Positions 63,707 through 64,000 of a stretch of 64,000 bases of DNA are shown one piece after another (within the stretch, counting starts at the first letter, position 1; every line of letters starts with the position of its first letter). The notes below the pieces were generated by a model, which saw only the letters and a list, made by a program, of their open reading frames with translations, did not search any database and was not told the DNA's origin. The translations under genes and the position numbers were made by a program. Origin of the DNA: Patiriisocius marinus (lineage in GTDB: Bacteria > Bacteroidota > Bacteroidia > Flavobacteriales > Flavobacteriaceae); NCBI RefSeq assembly GCF_008974325.1, contig NZ_BKCG01000001.1:992001-1056000 (forward strand), given 5' to 3'.

Positions 63707-64000
63707 ATGGTTTATAATACGCTTCAATTTATACATTCTTATTGGGCTTACTTAGTGGTAGTTGTGGTTGTTTTAGCAACAATTAACGCGCTACACGGGC
63801 ACTTTACAAAAAAAGAATACAGTTATAAGGATTTTAGATTATCGTTGTTTGCATTGATTGTAACGCATATTCAATTGCTTATTGGTTTAATCTTGTATTT
63901 TGTTTCACCATTAGGATTTCAATCAATTAAGAATAACGGGATGGCTGTAGTAATGAAGGATTCATTATTGCGTTTATATGCCGTTGAGCACATTACAGTT
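63707..64000 (+). CDS. Polytopic membrane protein, 3' truncated by window edge
   Basis: The first 98 codons of a gene run off the window. At least two or three hydrophobic helices are visible (YWAYLVVVVVVLATINAL; LSLFALIVTHIQLLIGLI). Histidines on the helices (HGHF, THIQ, EHIT) would suit haem binding in a cytochrome b-like or haem/copper-handling membrane protein, but this is a guess. A -7-like TACATTTA is at 63676-63683. Confidence 0.7.
   Translation, partial: MVYNTLQFIHSYWAYLVVVVVVLATINALHGHFTKKEYSYKDFRLSLFALIVTHIQLLIGLILYFVSPLGFQSIKNNGMAVVMKDSLLRLYAVEHITV

Noticed and set aside
1-64000. CRISPR arrays, restriction-modification genes, toxin-antitoxin pairs or prophage genes
   Set aside because: No regularly spaced repeats and no protein with matching motifs were seen anywhere in the window.

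Overview
The window looks like the chromosome of a marine or cold-adapted member of the Bacteroidota, most likely family Flavobacteriaceae. The DNA is AT-rich, intergenic spaces are short, and genes rarely show Shine-Dalgarno sites. Several upstream regions carry the Bacteroidota -7 motif TAnnTTTG. The gene content also fits: two TonB-dependent receptors (one with a carboxypeptidase-regulatory-like N-domain), a eukaryote-like IleS, a Flavobacterium-type SDR threonine dehydrogenase and a TPR-type histidine kinase. I cannot name the species.

Layout. (1) 1-3140: the end of a Tro/Mnt/Znu-type metal ABC importer (ATPase fragment and two permeases, both with extra winged-helix-like C-termini) and a small exported protein. 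(2) 3142-6215, minus strand: a ferrous-iron operon, feoA-feoB-lipoprotein-tiny Cys-rich membrane protein. (3) 6331-8605: a SCO-family copper chaperone and rseP. (4) 8777-25598: tRNA-Asn followed by a complete polyunsaturated fatty acid (PUFA) synthase locus: a phosphopantetheinyl transferase (pfaE), a TetR regulator, pfaA (KS-MAT-3xACP, with KR-DH in a second reading frame), pfaC with a PfaB-like acyltransferase built in (KS-CLF-AT-DH-DH), and pfaD. The same hairpin terminator sequence lies at both ends of this block. (5) 25610-29642: a membrane protein of unknown function, then a tiny proline-rich lipoprotein directly before a TPR sensor kinase and a LuxR-type response regulator. (6) 29643-38277: threonine dehydrogenase, two peptidases (M13, M28), an SDR protein, a zinc-ribbon protein and an outer-membrane barrel. 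(7) 38567-45977: ileS, a DksA-like protein, lspA, a PAS kinase with a single-domain response regulator, and 5-formyl-THF cyclo-ligase. (8) 45999-49296: an unusual operon of two RimK-type ATP-grasp ligases, a retropepsin-like protease and an M14-type deacylase. (9) 49458-52202: a TonB receptor and a His-rich exported protein, probably for metal uptake. (10) 52336-64000: uvrC, a patatin/outer-membrane barrel fusion, aromatic amino-acid dioxygenases (hmgA, tryptophan 2,3-dioxygenase), an M23 peptidase-like lipoprotein, a large TonB receptor and the start of a membrane protein.

How the main system would work. The Pfa proteins form an iterative fatty acid synthase/PKS-like machine. PfaE loads phosphopantetheine on the three ACPs. 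The KS/MAT/KR/DH domains and the KS-CLF/AT/FabA-like DH domains extend and isomerise the chain, and PfaD is the enoyl reductase. The product is probably a C20 PUFA such as EPA or ARA, but the sequence does not settle which.

The most noteworthy observation is at the ACP3/KR junction. A run of ten A residues lies just before the stop of the first half. A -1 shift there would read without interruption into the KR-DH half and restore a canonical full-length PfaA. This may be programmed slippage, a real gene split, or an indel or sequencing error.
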